Assembly: GCA_044508625.1 (NCBI GenBank) | Contig: JBIQHJ010000005.1 | Span: 1-64,000 of the forward strand | Length of the DNA: 64,000 nt | Direction: 5' to 3' | Origin: Castellaniella sp044508625 | GTDB taxonomy: Bacteria > Pseudomonadota > Gammaproteobacteria > Burkholderiales > Burkholderiaceae_B | In this document: piece after piece, positions 8,024 to 16,203 of the stretch | Layout of the letters: every line of letters begins with the position of its first letter | Numbering within the stretch: position 1 is the first letter of the stretch | Program-made: the position numbers and the translations under genes | The notes under the pieces: generated by a model | The model's database searches: none | Told to the model about the DNA's origin: nothing | The model's input: only the letters and a program-made list of their open reading frames with translations

Positions 8024-8989
8024 TCACGATTGCCAGAGGATCACCTGGCGCACCGCCTCGAAATCCGCCGGGACCTCGGACTCGAACGCCAGCCGCTCGC
8101 CCGAGGCCGGGTCCTCGAAGCCCAGGGCGCGCGCATGCAGCATCTGGCGGGCCGCGCCCGCCAGGGCCGGGCCCCCGTACAGCGTGTCGCCCAGCAGGGG
8201 ATGGCGCAGGCTGGCCATGTGCACCCGGATCTGGTGGGTGCGCCCGGTCTCGAGGCGGCAGGCCACCTCGGCCACCGGCGCCTGCACCTCCACGGCATGG
8301 CCGCGGCGGAGGGTCCGGTAATGCGTGACCGCGGGCTTGGGCGCGATCGGATGCTGCACGCTCATGCGCACCGGCACCCGCGCGTCGCGGCCGATGGCGA
8401 GCGACACCGTGCCCTGCGCATCGGGCCAGCCGTGCACCAGGGCGAGGTATTCGCGCCGGACGCTGCGGGCCTGCAACTGGCGCACCAGATGGGTCTGGGC
8501 GGTCTCGTTGCGGGCGACCACCAGCAGGCCCGAGGTGTCCTTGTCCAGGCGATGGACGATGCCCGCCCGCGCGACGCGGGCGAGCTCGGGATACCGATGC
8601 AGCAATCCGTTGAGCAGCGTGCCGTGCCAGTTGCCCGCCCCCGGATGCGTCACCAGCCCCGCCGGCTTGTCGACCACGATCCAGTCGGCGCCCTCGGCGA
8701 CCACCTCGAAGGCGATGGGCTCGGCCACGAAGGCCATGGCCTCGGGCGCGGGCTGCGGCCAGACCTGGATCCGGTCGCCCGGCCCTGCCTTGTCGCGCAC
8801 GCGCGCCGCCCGCCCGTTGATCCGGGCGTGCCCCTCCTCGATCCAGGCCTGCAGCCGGCTGCGGGAGTGCTGCGGCATCAGGCGCGCCAGCACCTTGTCC
8901 AGGCGCTCGGCCAGTGCGGTGAACGGCAGCTCGAACTCCTCGGGCTCGGGCGTCTCGAGGTCGTCGGTTTCGATATCCGTGTCAGACAT
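8024..8989 (-). CDS. rluD: 23S rRNA pseudouridine synthase RluD
   Basis: A 321-residue enzyme that converts three uridines in helix 69 of 23S rRNA (1911/1915/1917, E. coli numbering) to pseudouridine. It has an N-terminal S4 RNA-binding domain (RLDKVLARLMP, then WIEEGHARINGR, residues ~30-75) and the RsuA/RluD catalytic domain. The catalytic Asp is in HRLDKDTSGL near residue 147, and RTHQIRVH is near 255. The acidic first 20 residues are typical of betaproteobacterial RluD. It is divergent from bamD with 55 bp between, and is cotranscribed with pgeF. Confidence 0.95.
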   Translation of the reverse strand: MSDTDIETDDLETPEPEEFELPFTALAERLDKVLARLMPQHSRSRLQAWIEEGHARINGRAARVRDKAGPGDRIQVWPQPAPEAMAFVAEPIAFEVVAEGADWIVVDKPAGLVTHPGAGNWHGTLLNGLLHRYPELARVARAGIVHRLDKDTSGLLVVARNETAQTHLVRQLQARSVRREYLALVHGWPDAQGTVSLAIGRDARVPVRMSVQHPIAPKPAVTHYRTLRRGHAVEVQAPVAEVACRLETGRTHQIRVHMASLRHPLLGDTLYGGPALAGAARQMLHARALGFEDPASGERLAFESEVPADFEAVRQVILWQS

Positions 8990-9001
8990 GTCGACAAATC
9001 A

Positions 9002-9007
9002 TATAAT
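9002..9007 (+). promoter_or_regulatory. Possible -10 element for bamD
   Basis: A perfect TATAAT lies 38 bp before the bamD start in the short divergent spacer. No good -35 hexamer is visible at 16-18 bp upstream, so the call is tentative. Confidence 0.35.
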
Positions 9008-9044
9008 CTGCCAGCAATGCTAACACCCTGACCAAGGACGCTCT

Positions 9045-9884
9045 GTGATCCTCCGCGACTCGTTCCGCTTCAATGCCATCGCACGGCGCGCGCTGGCGGC
9101 CATCGCCATTTTCGCCCTGGCGCTCGCGGCCGGCTGCAGCTCCACCAAGGGCGACGTCGACCCGACCGCGGGCTGGAGCGCCGAGCGGCTGTACCAGCAG
9201 GCCCGCGAGGACATGAGCGGCGGCCGCTGGAGCGACGCCCGCAAGAACCTCGAGGCCCTGGAGGCGCGCTATCCCTTCGGCATCTATGCCCAGCAGGCGC
9301 TCATCGACCAGGCCTACGTCAACTGGAAGGACGAGGAGCCCGAGCAGGCCCGGGCCGCGATCGACCGCTTCATGCAGCAATACCCCAACCACCCGGGCAC
9401 GGACTACATGCTGTACCTGAAGGGCATGCTGACCTTCACGCCGCCCAGCGCCATCCTGTCGAACATCACGCGCCAGGACCCCAGCGAGCGCGATCCCAAG
9501 GGCCTGCGCGCCTCCTACGAGGCCTTCAACGAGCTGATCAAGCGCTATCCCGACAGCCAGTACACGCCCGATGCGCGCAAGCGCGTCGCGTGGCTGGTGA
9601 ACACCATCGCCGAAAACGAGGTGCACGTCGCCGAGTACTACTACCGGCGCGGCGCCTACGTCGCGGCGGCGAACCGCGCCCAGACCGTGATCACGGACTT
9701 CGAGGGCGCGCCCATCGTGGAAAAGGCCCTCTACCTGATGATGCTCAGCTACGACAAGCTGGGCCTGGACACGCTGCGCGACGACGCCAAGCGCGTGCTC
9801 GACCAGAACTTTCCCAACAGCAAGTACTACACCCAGGGCCTGAGCGAGCCGGTCAACTACTGGAACCCGATCAACTGGTTCTGA
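9045..9884 (+). CDS. bamD: Outer-membrane assembly lipoprotein BamD (ComL)
   Basis: A 279-residue lipoprotein of the BAM complex, which inserts beta-barrel proteins into the outer membrane. A signal peptide ends in a lipobox LAAGC near residue 31. The mature part is built of TPR repeats, with family signatures ARYPFGIYAQQAL, QYPNHPGTDYMLYL and RYPDSQYTPDARKR. The start is GTG, chosen because AAGGACG lies 5-6 nt upstream and no ATG fits. It is single-gene, divergent from rluD and convergent with the GntR gene 12 bp downstream. Confidence 0.95.
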   Translation: MILRDSFRFNAIARRALAAIAIFALALAAGCSSTKGDVDPTAGWSAERLYQQAREDMSGGRWSDARKNLEALEARYPFGIYAQQALIDQAYVNWKDEEPEQARAAIDRFMQQYPNHPGTDYMLYLKGMLTFTPPSAILSNITRQDPSERDPKGLRASYEAFNELIKRYPDSQYTPDARKRVAWLVNTIAENEVHVAEYYYRRGAYVAAANRAQTVITDFEGAPIVEKALYLMMLSYDKLGLDTLRDDAKRVLDQNFPNSKYYTQGLSEPVNYWNPINWF

Positions 9885-9896
9885 GGGCGGGGCGGC

Positions 9897-10613
9897 TCAG
9901 CCGCCGCCACGAGTCTTGCCATTCGACCTGCCGTTCCCGCGGGGGCTTTCGTCCTCGGCGGGCGGGCCGCCGTCCGCGGGCTGGCCGTCGATGGATTTCA
10001 GGACCGTCCACCCCGATTCGATGTGCGTGCGCATCGCCAGCATCGCCGCCGCGGCGTCCCGGGCCGCGAACGCGTGCAGGATCTCGTTGTGCTCGCGCAC
10101 GGCCTCCTCGCCGCGTCCCGCCACCGAATTGATCAGGTCGAAGGGATACCGGGCCCACAGGATCTGCACGAAATGCAGGGTCTGCGGCATTCCGGCAAAG
10201 TCGTAGAGCTGGCGGTGGAATCGATAGTTCAGGCCGCGCGCGGTGGCGCGATCGCCCCGCCGGAAGGCCTCGGCGAATTCCTCGCCCAGAGCCTTGAGCT
10301 CGGCGATGTCCTGGGTGGTGATCTTTTCGATCGCGCCGCGGACGAGCTGCGATTCGAGGATCAGCCGCAGTTGCAGGATCTCGCTGGAGGCGGACGGGTC
10401 GAAGGGCACGACGCGGGCGCCCCGATAGGATCCGCCCTCGATGTAGCCTTCGGCCTCGAGGATCTTGAGGGCCTCTCTCACCGGCGTGATGCTCAATTGC
10501 AGCCGCTCGGCGATCTCGGCTTGCTTCAGGCGCGAGCCGCGGGGATAGACGCCCGAGATGATGCGTTCACGCAGATAGTCCGCGACCTGTTCTTCTTTTG
10601 TGCGATAGTCCAT
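9897..10613 (-). CDS. GntR-family regulator, FCD (FadR) subfamily
   Basis: A 238-residue transcription factor. It has an N-terminal winged helix (residues ~5-75: YLRERIISGVYPRGSRLKQAEIAERL, then SITPVREALKILEAEGYI) and an all-helical FCD ligand domain to ~215. The metal/ligand residues of the FCD domain are visible as Asp/His in DRATARGLNYRFHR near 125-140 and HNEIL near 174. The last 20 residues are Gly/Arg-rich. It is the last gene of the catabolic run and a good candidate regulator of it. The AATGCATT motif shared by the three promoters at 16.0 and 24.5-24.6 kb is its most likely operator. A looser copy lies in its own upstream region (10640-10670). Confidence 0.9.
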   Translation of the reverse strand: MDYRTKEEQVADYLRERIISGVYPRGSRLKQAEIAERLQLSITPVREALKILEAEGYIEGGSYRGARVVPFDPSASSEILQLRLILESQLVRGAIEKITTQDIAELKALGEEFAEAFRRGDRATARGLNYRFHRQLYDFAGMPQTLHFVQILWARYPFDLINSVAGRGEEAVREHNEILHAFAARDAAAAMLAMRTHIESGWTVLKSIDGQPADGGPPAEDESPRGNGRSNGKTRGGG

Positions 10614-10682
10614 GGGCTGTGGTTCGGCGGCGCACCGAGAAAAGATGTATTTTGCATCGCATATTCTAAAGGTTCTTTCGGT

Positions 10683-11504
10683 TCAGGACCCGGCCAGCAC
10701 GCGGCGCGCCCAATCCACCACCGGCTTGTCGATCATGCGGCCGTCGACGGCGGTCGCGGCGCCCCCGCTCGCCTCGAATGCCGCGAGGATGCGCCCGGCG
10801 CGCTCCACCTCGGCGAGGCTCGGCAGGAAAACGGCATTGACCGCCGCGACCTGCCGCGGATGGATGCAGAGCTTGCCGCCAAAACCGAGTTTTTTCGATA
10901 GCAGCGCATCGTCGCGCATCCGGCCCTCGTCCGAAAAATCCGGGCTGACGCCGTCCACGGGCGCCTCCAGCCCGGCGTGGCGCGATGCCAGGACGATCCG
11001 CGTCCGGACCGGCGCCATGGCGCCGTCCTCGTCGGAAATCCCGCTGTCCACCGCGAAGTCGATGCTGCCGAAGGCGATCCGCGCCAGGCCGGGCGTGGCG
11101 GCGAGGCGCTCGAGCTCCATATAGGCATCCACGGTCTCGAGCAAGGCCACGACGCGGCGGCCCGGGACCGAGCGTATCGTCGCCGCGAGCGCGTCCGGAT
11201 CCGCCTTGGGCAGCATGATGCCCGCGCCCGGGGACGCCCGGACCATCGAGAGGTCGTCCTCGTGCCAGGCGGTGTCCGCCGCGTTGATCCGCACGAGGGC
11301 CCGGCGGCCCCGAGCGAGCCAGGCGGCCACGGCCGCGCGCGCGGCGGCCTTGGCCGACGGCGCCACGGCATCCTCCAGGTCGAGGATGACCTCGTGGGCG
11401 CCGCTGGCCGCGGCCTTGGGAAACCGCTCGGGGCGGTCTCCCGGCACGAACAGCAGGCTGCGGGCGGCGGCGCCCGCCCTGCCCTCACTCGAAGCCGAGG
11501 TCAT
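10683..11504 (-). CDS. CitE/HpcH-type CoA-thioester lyase (citramalyl/malyl-CoA lyase-like)
   Basis: A 273-residue TIM-barrel protein of the CitE (citrate lyase beta / malyl-CoA lyase) family. Members do Mg-dependent retro-Claisen cleavage of 3-hydroxy-acyl-CoAs such as malyl-, methylmalyl- or citramalyl-CoA. Family motifs: SLLFVPGDRPERFPKA near residue 16, ILDLEDAV near 40 (metal Asp/Glu), VRINA near 70, LLETVDAY near 120 (metal Glu), FGSIDFAVD near 145 and KLCIHPRQVAAVN near 215. It starts 20 nt inside the preceding gene. With CoA-transferases and hotdog hydratases upstream, it is the natural last step of a pathway ending in acetyl-CoA or pyruvate. The exact substrate cannot be read from sequence. 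Confidence 0.85.
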   Translation of the reverse strand: MTSASSEGRAGAAARSLLFVPGDRPERFPKAAASGAHEVILDLEDAVAPSAKAAARAAVAAWLARGRRALVRINAADTAWHEDDLSMVRASPGAGIMLPKADPDALAATIRSVPGRRVVALLETVDAYMELERLAATPGLARIAFGSIDFAVDSGISDEDGAMAPVRTRIVLASRHAGLEAPVDGVSPDFSDEGRMRDDALLSKKLGFGGKLCIHPRQVAAVNAVFLPSLAEVERAGRILAAFEASGGAATAVDGRMIDKPVVDWARRVLAGS

Positions 11505-12069
11505 TGGAATTCGTGATCCGGCAGAACCGGCGCAGTCCCGCCACCGCGTTCTCGTGCTCCTCGGCGGTGAGGCCGCAGCAGCCGTCCTCGATCAGCACCA
11601 TCTCGTAGTCCCGATCGTGGCCCTCGCGGATCGTCGCCTGGACGACCGCGTTCGTGGATATCCCCGAGCAATAGATCCGGCCGATGCCCCGCGCGCGCAG
11701 GATGGCCTCGAGGCGGGTGCTGTAGAAGGGGCTGACGCGGTGCTTGACGATGTCGAAGTCCTCCGGCCGCTGCCCCAGGTCCGGATGGATCTCGGTGCCC
11801 CAGGTGCCGAGCTTGAAGATGCCGTTCTTGCGCGCGCCCGAGAAAATGGGCGAGTTTTCCGGGCATTCCCGGTAGTCCGGCGAAAAGCCCACGCGGACGA
11901 AGCCGATGGGGACGCCCGCCGCGCGCGCCTTGTCGATGGCGCGGCGGGTGTTCCCGATGATGCCGCGGCCGCGGACCTGCTCGGCGTAGCCGGCCTTGCC
12001 ATTGGGCCCATCGGCGTGGACCAGGTCGTTTTCCATGTCCAGCACCAGGTAGATGGAGTTTTTTCTCAT
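11485..12069 (-). CDS. Isochorismatase-fold protein lacking the catalytic cysteine
   Basis: A 194-residue protein of the isochorismatase-like (cysteine hydrolase) superfamily. Two members of the usual triad are present: Asp11 in LVLDMEND and Lys109 in IVKHRVSPFY. The third is not. In the GxxTxxCVxxT signature the protein reads GISTNAVVQAT, so the nucleophile position is Val142. Family members without Cys (such as isochorismate hydrolases) do other chemistry. It has a GAGGTG ribosome site and a 91-bp spacer from the CoA-transferase upstream, so it may have a separate promoter. Its 3' end overlaps the CitE-like gene by 20 nt. Function in the pathway is unknown; amide or vinyl-ether hydrolysis are guesses. 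Confidence 0.8.
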   Translation of the reverse strand: MRKNSIYLVLDMENDLVHADGPNGKAGYAEQVRGRGIIGNTRRAIDKARAAGVPIGFVRVGFSPDYRECPENSPIFSGARKNGIFKLGTWGTEIHPDLGQRPEDFDIVKHRVSPFYSTRLEAILRARGIGRIYCSGISTNAVVQATIREGHDRDYEMVLIEDGCCGLTAEEHENAVAGLRRFCRITNSNDLGFE

Positions 12070-12160
12070 GTGTACACCTCGGACGGTTGCGATGAGTCGA
12101 CATTACACGGCAGGCCCGGAAACCTTGCAGGGCGAGCCCCGGATGGGACGGCGGCCGGCC

Positions 12161-13360
12161 TCAAAAAATGACCTCCCTGGCTTCCAGGTCCTTTCTCTGG
12201 GCCGAGCCCAGGCCCAGCAGTTCGCCAAAGACGTAATCCTCGTCCTGCCCCAGCGCGGGCGTCAGGCGCCGGATGCCCACGGCCGCCGTGCGGCTGAAGC
12301 GCACGGGACAGCCCACGGCCGCCCGTTGCGGGATCCCCGGTCCGCCGACCTCGACCACGGTCCCCCGTGCCCGCAGATGCGGATCCCGGGCGACGTCCTC
12401 CATGTTCCAGGAAACGTGCGCGCACACGCCCGCCTCCTGGAGGCGGCGGGCCAGCTCATCGGCATCCAGGGGCGCGAGCCAGCCGGACACCAGGGCATCG
12501 AGTTCGGCGCGGTTTTCCAGCCTCCCGGCCTGGCGGGCGAAACGCGGATCGCCGACGTCCCGCCCCAGGACGCGGCACAGGGCCTCCCATTCCGCGTCGG
12601 TCCTGACGGCCAGGGTCAGCCAGCGGTCGGGGACCGCGGTGGCGTAGACGCCATGGGGCGCCATCCCGAGGTCCTGGTTGCCCATCCTCGCGGGCGCGAT
12701 GCCCTGGCTGGCCTGGACCAGCGCGTCCCCGATCATGGCCGAGGCGACTTCGCGCGCGGCGAGATCGATATGCTGCGCCTGCCCGGTACGGCGGCGCTGG
12801 TGCATGGCGGCCACCACGGCGCACGCCGCATGCAGGCCCGCGGCGTGGTCCATGACGTGGCGCATCTCGATCGGCGGGCCGTCGCCATAGCCGCTCATCC
12901 AGCCCAGCCCGCCCCAGGCGCCGAACAGGGGCGCATAGCCCGCGAAATGCGTATCCGGCCCGGTCTGGCCGCAAGAGGACAGCGACAGCAGCACGATGTC
13001 CGGACGGACCTCCCGCAAGGCGCCGAAATCCAGGCCCAGGCGCTTCATCACGCCGGGCCGGAAGCTCTCGGCCGCGACGTCCGAGATCCCCACGATCCGC
13101 TTCGCGAGCGCGATCGCCTCGGGCTTTTTCAGGTTCAGGCGCACCGAGAGCTTGTTGGACGAGACCTGGTCGAAGGTCGCCGCCGACATGCGGCCATAGA
13201 CCGCGTGCGGCTTGCGGAACGCATCCAGGCGGGACCGGCTTTCGATCTTGATGCACTGCGCCCCGAGCTGCGAGAGCAGGTGCGTACAGAAGGGGCCCGC
13301 GGCGTGTATGGTGAAATCCGCGATGCGCACGCCCTCGAGCGGCGCGAGATCCTCGTTCAT
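12161..13360 (-). CDS. CaiB/BaiF (family III) CoA-transferase, catalytic Asp present
   Basis: A 399-residue family III CoA-transferase, which moves CoA from a donor thioester such as succinyl-CoA to an acid through an aspartyl-CoA anhydride. The interlocking N-domain (EGVRIADFTIHAAGPFCTHLLSQLGA) is followed by the CoA-binding region. The catalytic residue is probably Asp171 in HVMDHAAG. It sits 21 residues before the conserved TGQ-x-H-x-D-L strand and 4 before a fixed Gly, as in the other CoA-transferases here. The start overlaps the stop of the upstream CoA-transferase (ATGA). The two may form a heteromer, because the partner lacks this Asp. Confidence 0.88.
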   Translation of the reverse strand: MNEDLAPLEGVRIADFTIHAAGPFCTHLLSQLGAQCIKIESRSRLDAFRKPHAVYGRMSAATFDQVSSNKLSVRLNLKKPEAIALAKRIVGISDVAAESFRPGVMKRLGLDFGALREVRPDIVLLSLSSCGQTGPDTHFAGYAPLFGAWGGLGWMSGYGDGPPIEMRHVMDHAAGLHAACAVVAAMHQRRRTGQAQHIDLAAREVASAMIGDALVQASQGIAPARMGNQDLGMAPHGVYATAVPDRWLTLAVRTDAEWEALCRVLGRDVGDPRFARQAGRLENRAELDALVSGWLAPLDADELARRLQEAGVCAHVSWNMEDVARDPHLRARGTVVEVGGPGIPQRAAVGCPVRFSRTAAVGIRRLTPALGQDEDYVFGELLGLGSAQRKDLEAREVIF

Positions 13361-14739
13361 GCCCGGCCCTCCAGATGTGCGTCATCCAGGCCTGCGTCAT
13401 CCAGGCGGGTCCCGTCCCGGCGAGCATCATTCATTCCCGCATCATCCTCGCCCGCATCATTCCGGAGGGCGCCGTCCGGGCGTGCATCCTTCGGGAGTGC
13501 GTCCTCCGGACAGGCATCCGGGGGCGCATCATCCCGGCGCGCCTCGTCGAGCGGCGGCACTTTCCCGCCGCCGGGCAGCGGGGAACACCGGAACTGGAAC
13601 GGGGCGGTCAGCAGCTCGGCCTGTTCGCCGCTCTCGAGTTCGACGCGGCCGAACAGGCCCCGGGCCCGCTCGTGGCTGCCCGCGATCACCTCCGCCGGGG
13701 TCCGGTACTTGGCGACCGGCACACCGAGTTCCTGTGCGCGCCGCACGACCTCCAGCGACTGCTGCCGGACCATCCAGGCGCGGATGTGGCGGTTGATTTC
13801 CGCGCCGCGCCGGCTGCGTTCCAGGGGATCCTTGAAAGCCTCGTCCAGCGCCCACTCGGGACTGCCCAGCAGATGGACCAGAGCGGCCCACTGGCGATCC
13901 TCGAGGGTGAGCAATTCGATGTATCCGTCCTGCGTCTGGAAAACGCCCCCGTAGCGGAAGCTGCGCATCCTGCGGTGTTCGAGGGATCCGTCGCCCAGCC
14001 GCTGCAGGGCGAAGGCGCTGACGGCCAGCACGGCGTCCTGTATCGAGACGTCCACGTACTGCCCTCCGGCCCGGGGGCGGGCCCACCAGGCCGAAAGCGC
14101 GCCCAGCACGGCCATCGCGCCGCCCTGGTAGCAGCCGAAATGGCCGTGGATCTTCAGCGGCGGACGATCGGGAAAGAGCTCGCCCGACAGGCCGTTGGGC
14201 AGGAGGTATCCCTCCCCCCCCGCGTGCAGCAGGTTGACTTCCGTTCCGTCCCAATGCGCCTTGGGCCCGGCGGACCCGAAAGGCAGCACGCTCACGTGGA
14301 CCAGGCCGGGATGCCGCTCCGGCAGGTCCGCGGGATCCAGGCCCAGCGCCGGCCGCTCGCGCAGCGGCACATCCTCGATGAGGATGTCCGCGTCCTCCAG
14401 GCGCCGGTCCAGCTCGGCCCGCCCCGCGTCCGTCCGCAGGTCGCACACGAGGCTGCGCTTGCCGGCGGAAAGATAGGCGAACAGGGCGCTGCCATCGCCC
14501 TCCCCGAGCGGGGGCGCCGCCCGCCGCAGCGGCGAGCCGCCCTCGGGCTCGAGCAGCAGCACGCGGGCGCCCATCGCGGCCAGCAATCGCCCCGCATAGG
14601 CGGCCGCCGGCGTGCGGGAGCATTCCAGGACACGGCAGCCGGCCAGGGGCGCCGCCTGAGGCTGCGACGATGCCTGCGGCAGGGGCGTCGCCGATGGCGG
14701 GGACGATGCCTGTGAACGGCGGGGGTCGGGATTCTGCAT
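13357..14739 (-). CDS. CaiB/BaiF CoA-transferase homologue without catalytic Asp, repeat tail
   Basis: A 460-residue family III CoA-transferase homologue. The fold is recognisable (PLAGCRVLECSRTPAAAYAGRLLAAMGA, then GQYVDVSIQDAVLA). The position of the catalytic Asp is Cys203 in HGHFGCYQGG, aligned by the conserved Gly four residues later and the downstream RAGGQYVD. It is therefore probably inactive alone. It is translationally coupled (ATGA) to an Asp-containing homologue, as expected of a heteromeric transferase like BbsEF. The N-terminus (1-30) is Ser/Pro/Gln low-complexity. The last ~60 residues are a degenerate pentapeptide repeat of the type x-x-D-A-x/x-x-D-D-A. The ATG at 14739 is 35 nt after the hydratase gene. 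Confidence 0.82.
   Translation of the reverse strand: MQNPDPRRSQASSPPSATPLPQASSQPQAAPLAGCRVLECSRTPAAAYAGRLLAAMGARVLLLEPEGGSPLRRAAPPLGEGDGSALFAYLSAGKRSLVCDLRTDAGRAELDRRLEDADILIEDVPLRERPALGLDPADLPERHPGLVHVSVLPFGSAGPKAHWDGTEVNLLHAGGEGYLLPNGLSGELFPDRPPLKIHGHFGCYQGGAMAVLGALSAWWARPRAGGQYVDVSIQDAVLAVSAFALQRLGDGSLEHRRMRSFRYGGVFQTQDGYIELLTLEDRQWAALVHLLGSPEWALDEAFKDPLERSRRGAEINRHIRAWMVRQQSLEVVRRAQELGVPVAKYRTPAEVIAGSHERARGLFGRVELESGEQAELLTAPFQFRCSPLPGGGKVPPLDEARRDDAPPDACPEDALPKDARPDGALRNDAGEDDAGMNDARRDGTRLDDAGLDDAHLEGRA
13375..13550 (-). repeat. 15-bp degenerate tandem repeat at the 3' end of a CoA-transferase gene
   Basis: About eleven 15-bp units each contain GCATCATyC/GCGTCyTyC-type sequence (plus strand). 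In frame they encode pentapeptides such as RRDDA, PPDAC, PEDAL, PKDAR, RNDAG, EDDAG and LDDAG. The period equals five codons, so the frame is kept up to the stop. Confidence 0.75.
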
Positions 14740-14774
14740 GTGCGCTGCCTCGGGGGTCGGCCCGGGCCTCTCGG

Positions 14775-15989
14775 TCAACGGGTCACCGGCAGTTCCAGGT
14801 CGACGCAAGTGCCGTCGATGAACGCCGGCCGGCTGACGTCGCGCGACGGCAGGGCCACCGTGGCGAGGCCCGGCGTGGTGATTTCGCCGCGCTGGTTTTC
14901 GCCCGAGATCTGGATGTCGACCAGGCCGATCCCGTCCTTGACGTACTTGCGCGTCACCTTGCCCTTGCAGAACGTCGTATCGCCCATGATGTTGAAGCGC
15001 CGCATCTCGGTGCGCACGCGCTTGAGCACCCCCGCGTCGCCCATCCAGTTGGTGACCAGCGAGCACATCCAGGACGAGCGCTGCGGCCCGTAGTCGTAGG
15101 TGCCCGGCACCCCGACCTCCTTGGCGACCGACTCGCGGTGATGGCCGATGCCCGTGTATTCGACGCCGCCGCCCGCCTCGGGGTTGCGGAAGAAATGGCC
15201 CGGGTGCTTGACGGCCGCCTGCAGGACGACCCCGTGCGTATGCCCCCGGCCGCAGCCGACCAGGAAGCCCATGGTGTCCATCAGGGAGAGCGGGCCGCGC
15301 GCGATGGCCGGCAGTTCCTCGCCCACCTCGACCTCCTCCCAGTAGCGCACGGCCGAGCCGCGGATGTTCCTGGGCTCGTCGAGCACCATCTGGTCGATCC
15401 GGTCGCGTTCCTCGTTGGAATATTCGTGCTGGACGATCTCTTTGTACTTGCCGGCGTCGCGGGCCGCCTTGCGCTCGTGCCGCGTGCAGGTCCCCAGGGC
15501 GCGGGCGACGAGCTCGCTGCGCTGGTTGTAGTAGCACGCCTCCACGTATTGCAGCACCAGGCGCCCGGAGAACTTGCTTTCCTTTTCCTCCACCCCCACC
15601 ACGCGCTCGATCGCCGTGATGCGGTCGCCGGGCCGGACGTGGCGAAAGAGCTCCCAATCGTTGCCGGCATAGAAGCCATGCACGCCCGGCAGGCCCCAGC
15701 GGGTGCGCCCCAGCCAGCCGAAGGCCATGGGGAACATGGGATGGGCGATCATTTCCCCGTAGCGGGTGGCCGCGCCATAGCTGCGGTCGCGGTACAGGGG
15801 ATTCAGGTCGCCGATGCCGTTGCACCAATTGCGCAGCGTATCCGCCGTGGCGTCCTGCAGGTAAGGCCCCTCGGGACGCAGGTGCAGGCCGATCATGCTC
15901 TTGGCCGCGGCCACCGCCTCGTCGGTGATGCGGCCCTCTGCGGGCGCATCGCCGACTCCGGACTGGGTATCGATGGCAACTTGGGTCAT
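14775..15989 (-). CDS. Tandem-hotdog acyl-CoA hydratase/dehydratase (MaoC, FAS1-like dehydratase)
   Basis: A 404-residue protein with two hotdog domains. The N-terminal half has a MaoC/FAS1-like dehydratase region (NWCNGIGDLNPLYRDRSYG near residue 60, IAHPMFPMAFGW near 85). The C-terminal half has a second hotdog with CxRGHTHGVVL near 250 and a GHHRE/GTYDYGPQR stretch. Such double hotdogs hydrate enoyl-CoA esters, including mesaconyl-CoA-like C5 substrates. It is first gene of the run that leads to the two coupled CoA-transferases. It has a strong AAGGAG ribosome site and a TTGACA promoter 30-60 bp upstream, overlapped by the AATGCATT motif. The reaction direction and substrate are inference. 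Confidence 0.82.
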   Translation of the reverse strand: MTQVAIDTQSGVGDAPAEGRITDEAVAAAKSMIGLHLRPEGPYLQDATADTLRNWCNGIGDLNPLYRDRSYGAATRYGEMIAHPMFPMAFGWLGRTRWGLPGVHGFYAGNDWELFRHVRPGDRITAIERVVGVEEKESKFSGRLVLQYVEACYYNQRSELVARALGTCTRHERKAARDAGKYKEIVQHEYSNEERDRIDQMVLDEPRNIRGSAVRYWEEVEVGEELPAIARGPLSLMDTMGFLVGCGRGHTHGVVLQAAVKHPGHFFRNPEAGGGVEYTGIGHHRESVAKEVGVPGTYDYGPQRSSWMCSLVTNWMGDAGVLKRVRTEMRRFNIMGDTTFCKGKVTRKYVKDGIGLVDIQISGENQRGEITTPGLATVALPSRDVSRPAFIDGTCVDLELPVTR

Positions 15990-16018
15990 GGTTGGATCTC
16001 CTTGTTTAATTGAGATGC

Positions 16019-16047
16019 ATAATGCATTCTTTGAAAAACGATGTCAA
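16019..16047 (-). promoter_or_regulatory. Promoter with overlapping AATGCATT operator
   Basis: Minus strand: TTGACA (16047-16042), 17-nt spacer, CATTAT (16024-16019). The plus-strand 12-mer ATAATGCATTCT (16019-16030) overlaps the -10, and a second ATGCAT abuts it at 16015-16020. Further ATAATGCA copies lie upstream at 16087-16094 and 16196-16203. The rest of the 15990-16203 spacer holds no gene. Confidence 0.65.
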
Positions 16048-16203
16048 GCTGCGCCGGAGAACCATGCATTAGATATAAAAACCCATATAATGCAGTTTCT
16101 ACGGAGAAAAATACGTGAAATTCAGGGAGTGTTCCCTATCATCAATGGACGCGCACTTGGTGGACGAGTCCTTGTAAAATCATAAATCTTCAGAAATAAT
16201 GCA

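Noticed and set aside
13357..15828. 823-codon frame fusing a hydratase region to a CoA-transferase
   Set aside because: The upstream half is out of frame with the true hydratase gene (14775-15989). The CoA-transferase starts at 14739.
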